Shown here: positions 10,683 through 11,701 of the stretch, piece by piece
Numbering within the stretch: the stretch's first letter is position 1
Layout of the letters: every line of letters begins with the position of its first letter
Assembly (NCBI GenBank): GCA_023416575.1
Contig: JAEZHL010000283.1
Coordinates: forward strand, 1-11,701
From: Pseudomonadota bacterium
GTDB lineage: Bacteria; Pseudomonadota; Alphaproteobacteria; Rhizobiales; Hyphomicrobiaceae
Length of the DNA stretch: 11,701 bases
Direction of reading: 5' to 3'
Position numbers and translations under genes: made by a program
Notes under the pieces: generated by a model
Databases searched by the model: none
What the model saw: the letters and a program-made list of their open reading frames with translations, nothing else
Told to the model about the DNA's origin: nothing

Positions 10683-11701
10683 TCAGCGGGCCGCGGCGGA
10701 CCGGAGCTGTTTCAGCAGCCCGGCCGTCGGCCAGCAGTCCACCTTGAGGCGTTGATTGCGCTGGTAGGTCCCGATCTGCCAGCGCGTGTTGGAACCAACC
10801 TTGCCGTCGACCTTGTCGATGGCGTGCCCCATCATCTGCAATCTATGCTGGATTTCTTCCACATCCTTCGCCGGAAGTTGAGTGATATTCTGCCACGGCG
10901 CCTCAAAGTCGCCGCCTCCCGCAATGCGGTCCGCCAGATTGCCGACGAAAACGGCGTAGAGATCGGACATGTTGTAGCGGCGGATCACGCGGTAGTTTTC
11001 GAGGACCAGGAAGGCCGGACCGTACGCGCCACCCGGCATCATCAGATAAGCCTCGGCCGCGTGCTGATCCGCCGGAAACGTGCGACCCCTGGCCCTGGTG
11101 ACGCCGAGCGCCATCCATCCCGAGAGCGGCCGCGCGTTCATGGGCCCTTCCATCGCGCAATCGACCGATGGCGGGAGCCGAACCTCGTAGCCCCAGCTCT
11201 GGCCCCTCACCCAGCCCTTGCCTTGCAGCTGGCGAGCGATGGTCGCCAGCGCATCGGGGATCGAATTCCAGATGTCCTTGCGGCCATCGCCATCGAGATC
11301 GTAGGCCCAGAGCTGGAATTCCGACGGCATGAGCTGCGGCAGACCGACCGCACCAGCCCAGGAGGAGCGCAATGCCTCCATCGAGATGACACCGTCGTCG
11401 ACGAGCCGCAGCGCATGCAGCAGCTCGTTGCGGAACATGTCCTTGCGGCGGCCGAGATAGGCCTGCGTCGCGAGTGCCCGGATCGCGGAGTGCGGCAGCT
11501 GGTGGGCACCGAAGGCGGTCTCGCGCCCCCAGATCGCCAGCACGGCATGCGGCTCGACCCCGATCTCGCGCTCGATGCGCCGGAGCGTCTCGGCGTGCTC
11601 CGCATGGAGCGCGCGGCCCGCCGCGGCAAGGCGCGCGAGTTGCGACGCATTGATGTAGGCCTGCGGCGGGCGCGTGAACTCGGCCTGACCACGCGGAGGC
11701 T
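10683..11701 (-). CDS. Second MltB-type lytic murein transglycosylase (GH103), partial at its 5' end
   Basis: Paralogue of the neighbouring gene. The frame is open to the right edge, so the start codon, signal sequence and first part of the protein lie outside the window; 338 residues are visible. The visible part opens near GQAEFTRPPQAYINA, equivalent to QPEFVRPIWEYLD in the neighbour. The catalytic acid is Glu60 (visible numbering) in IWGRETAFG. The motif SSWAGAVGLPQLMPSEF spans 112-128 and an EF-hand-like loop DLDGDGRKD spans 134-142. A PG_binding_1-type domain occupies about 276-334 and the stop codon is at 10683-10685. The role is peptidoglycan cleavage in the periplasm, as for the neighbour. 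Differences around the active site (RETAFG against VESNYG; GLPQLMPSEF against GHTQFMPTTY) suggest two distinct GH103 subgroups rather than a recent duplication. The promoter of this cluster must lie beyond 11701. Confidence 0.93.
   Translation of the reverse strand, partial: PPRGQAEFTRPPQAYINASQLARLAAAGRALHAEHAETLRRIEREIGVEPHAVLAIWGRETAFGAHQLPHSAIRALATQAYLGRRKDMFRNELLHALRLVDDGVISMEALRSSWAGAVGLPQLMPSEFQLWAYDLDGDGRKDIWNSIPDALATIARQLQGKGWVRGQSWGYEVRLPPSVDCAMEGPMNARPLSGWMALGVTRARGRTFPADQHAAEAYLMMPGGAYGPAFLVLENYRVIRRYNMSDLYAVFVGNLADRIAGGGDFEAPWQNITQLPAKDVEEIQHRLQMMGHAIDKVDGKVGSNTRWQIGTYQRNQRLKVDCWPTAGLLKQLRSAAAR

Noticed and set aside
11541..11543. An apparent start (GTG) of the second MltB-type gene within the window
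   Set aside because: The codon falls inside the conserved VLAIWG motif next to the catalytic Glu. Translation continues upstream to the edge with family-like sequence, so it is an internal valine and the gene is cut by the window.

Overview
The window is GC-rich chromosomal DNA with dense, alphaproteobacterial-looking coding. The best guess is a member of the Hyphomicrobiales (rhizobia/Hyphomicrobium-like). This rests on the form of the NADPH-type glutamate synthase pair gltB-gltD, on a DUF459 SGNH-fold secreted protein beside MltB-type lytic transglycosylases, and on high-GC third codon positions. The call is by family recognition only; no database search was possible.

Layout, left to right. 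(1) 11-670 (+): a short six-helix cation-diffusion-facilitator-like transporter without the usual cytoplasmic domain. (2) 671-1133: a 463-base gap with no convincing gene. It holds a GC-rich hairpin after the transporter, a weak sigma-54-like match, and two small dyads plus a weak promoter-like region ahead of gltB. (3) 1134-7359 (+): gltB and gltD, the two subunits of glutamate synthase (GOGAT), which moves the amide nitrogen of glutamine to 2-oxoglutarate. They are 61 bases apart and almost certainly one operon, followed by a GC-rich 10-bp hairpin. (4) 7504-7893 (+): a small VOC-fold (glyoxalase/dioxygenase superfamily) protein of unknown substrate. (5) 7986-8005: a perfect 20-bp palindrome between convergent genes. 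(6) 8009-11701 (-): a three-gene cell-envelope cluster read right to left. It consists of a partial MltB-type lytic transglycosylase, a second complete MltB-type paralogue, and an exported SGNH/DUF459 protein, with gaps of 15 and 22 bases that indicate one transcript.

How they work together: gltBD forms the ammonium-assimilation module with glutamine synthetase (not in the window). The minus-strand cluster looks like a peptidoglycan-remodelling unit: two muramidase-like lyases plus an SGNH-fold protein that could act on acyl groups or serve as a non-catalytic partner. The most unusual observation is that the SGNH protein keeps the GDS nucleophile motif but has serine where the block-III Asn and the catalytic His are expected.

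I found no mobile element, CRISPR array, RNA gene or clearly novel defence-type system. Most of the window is ordinary core-genome content.
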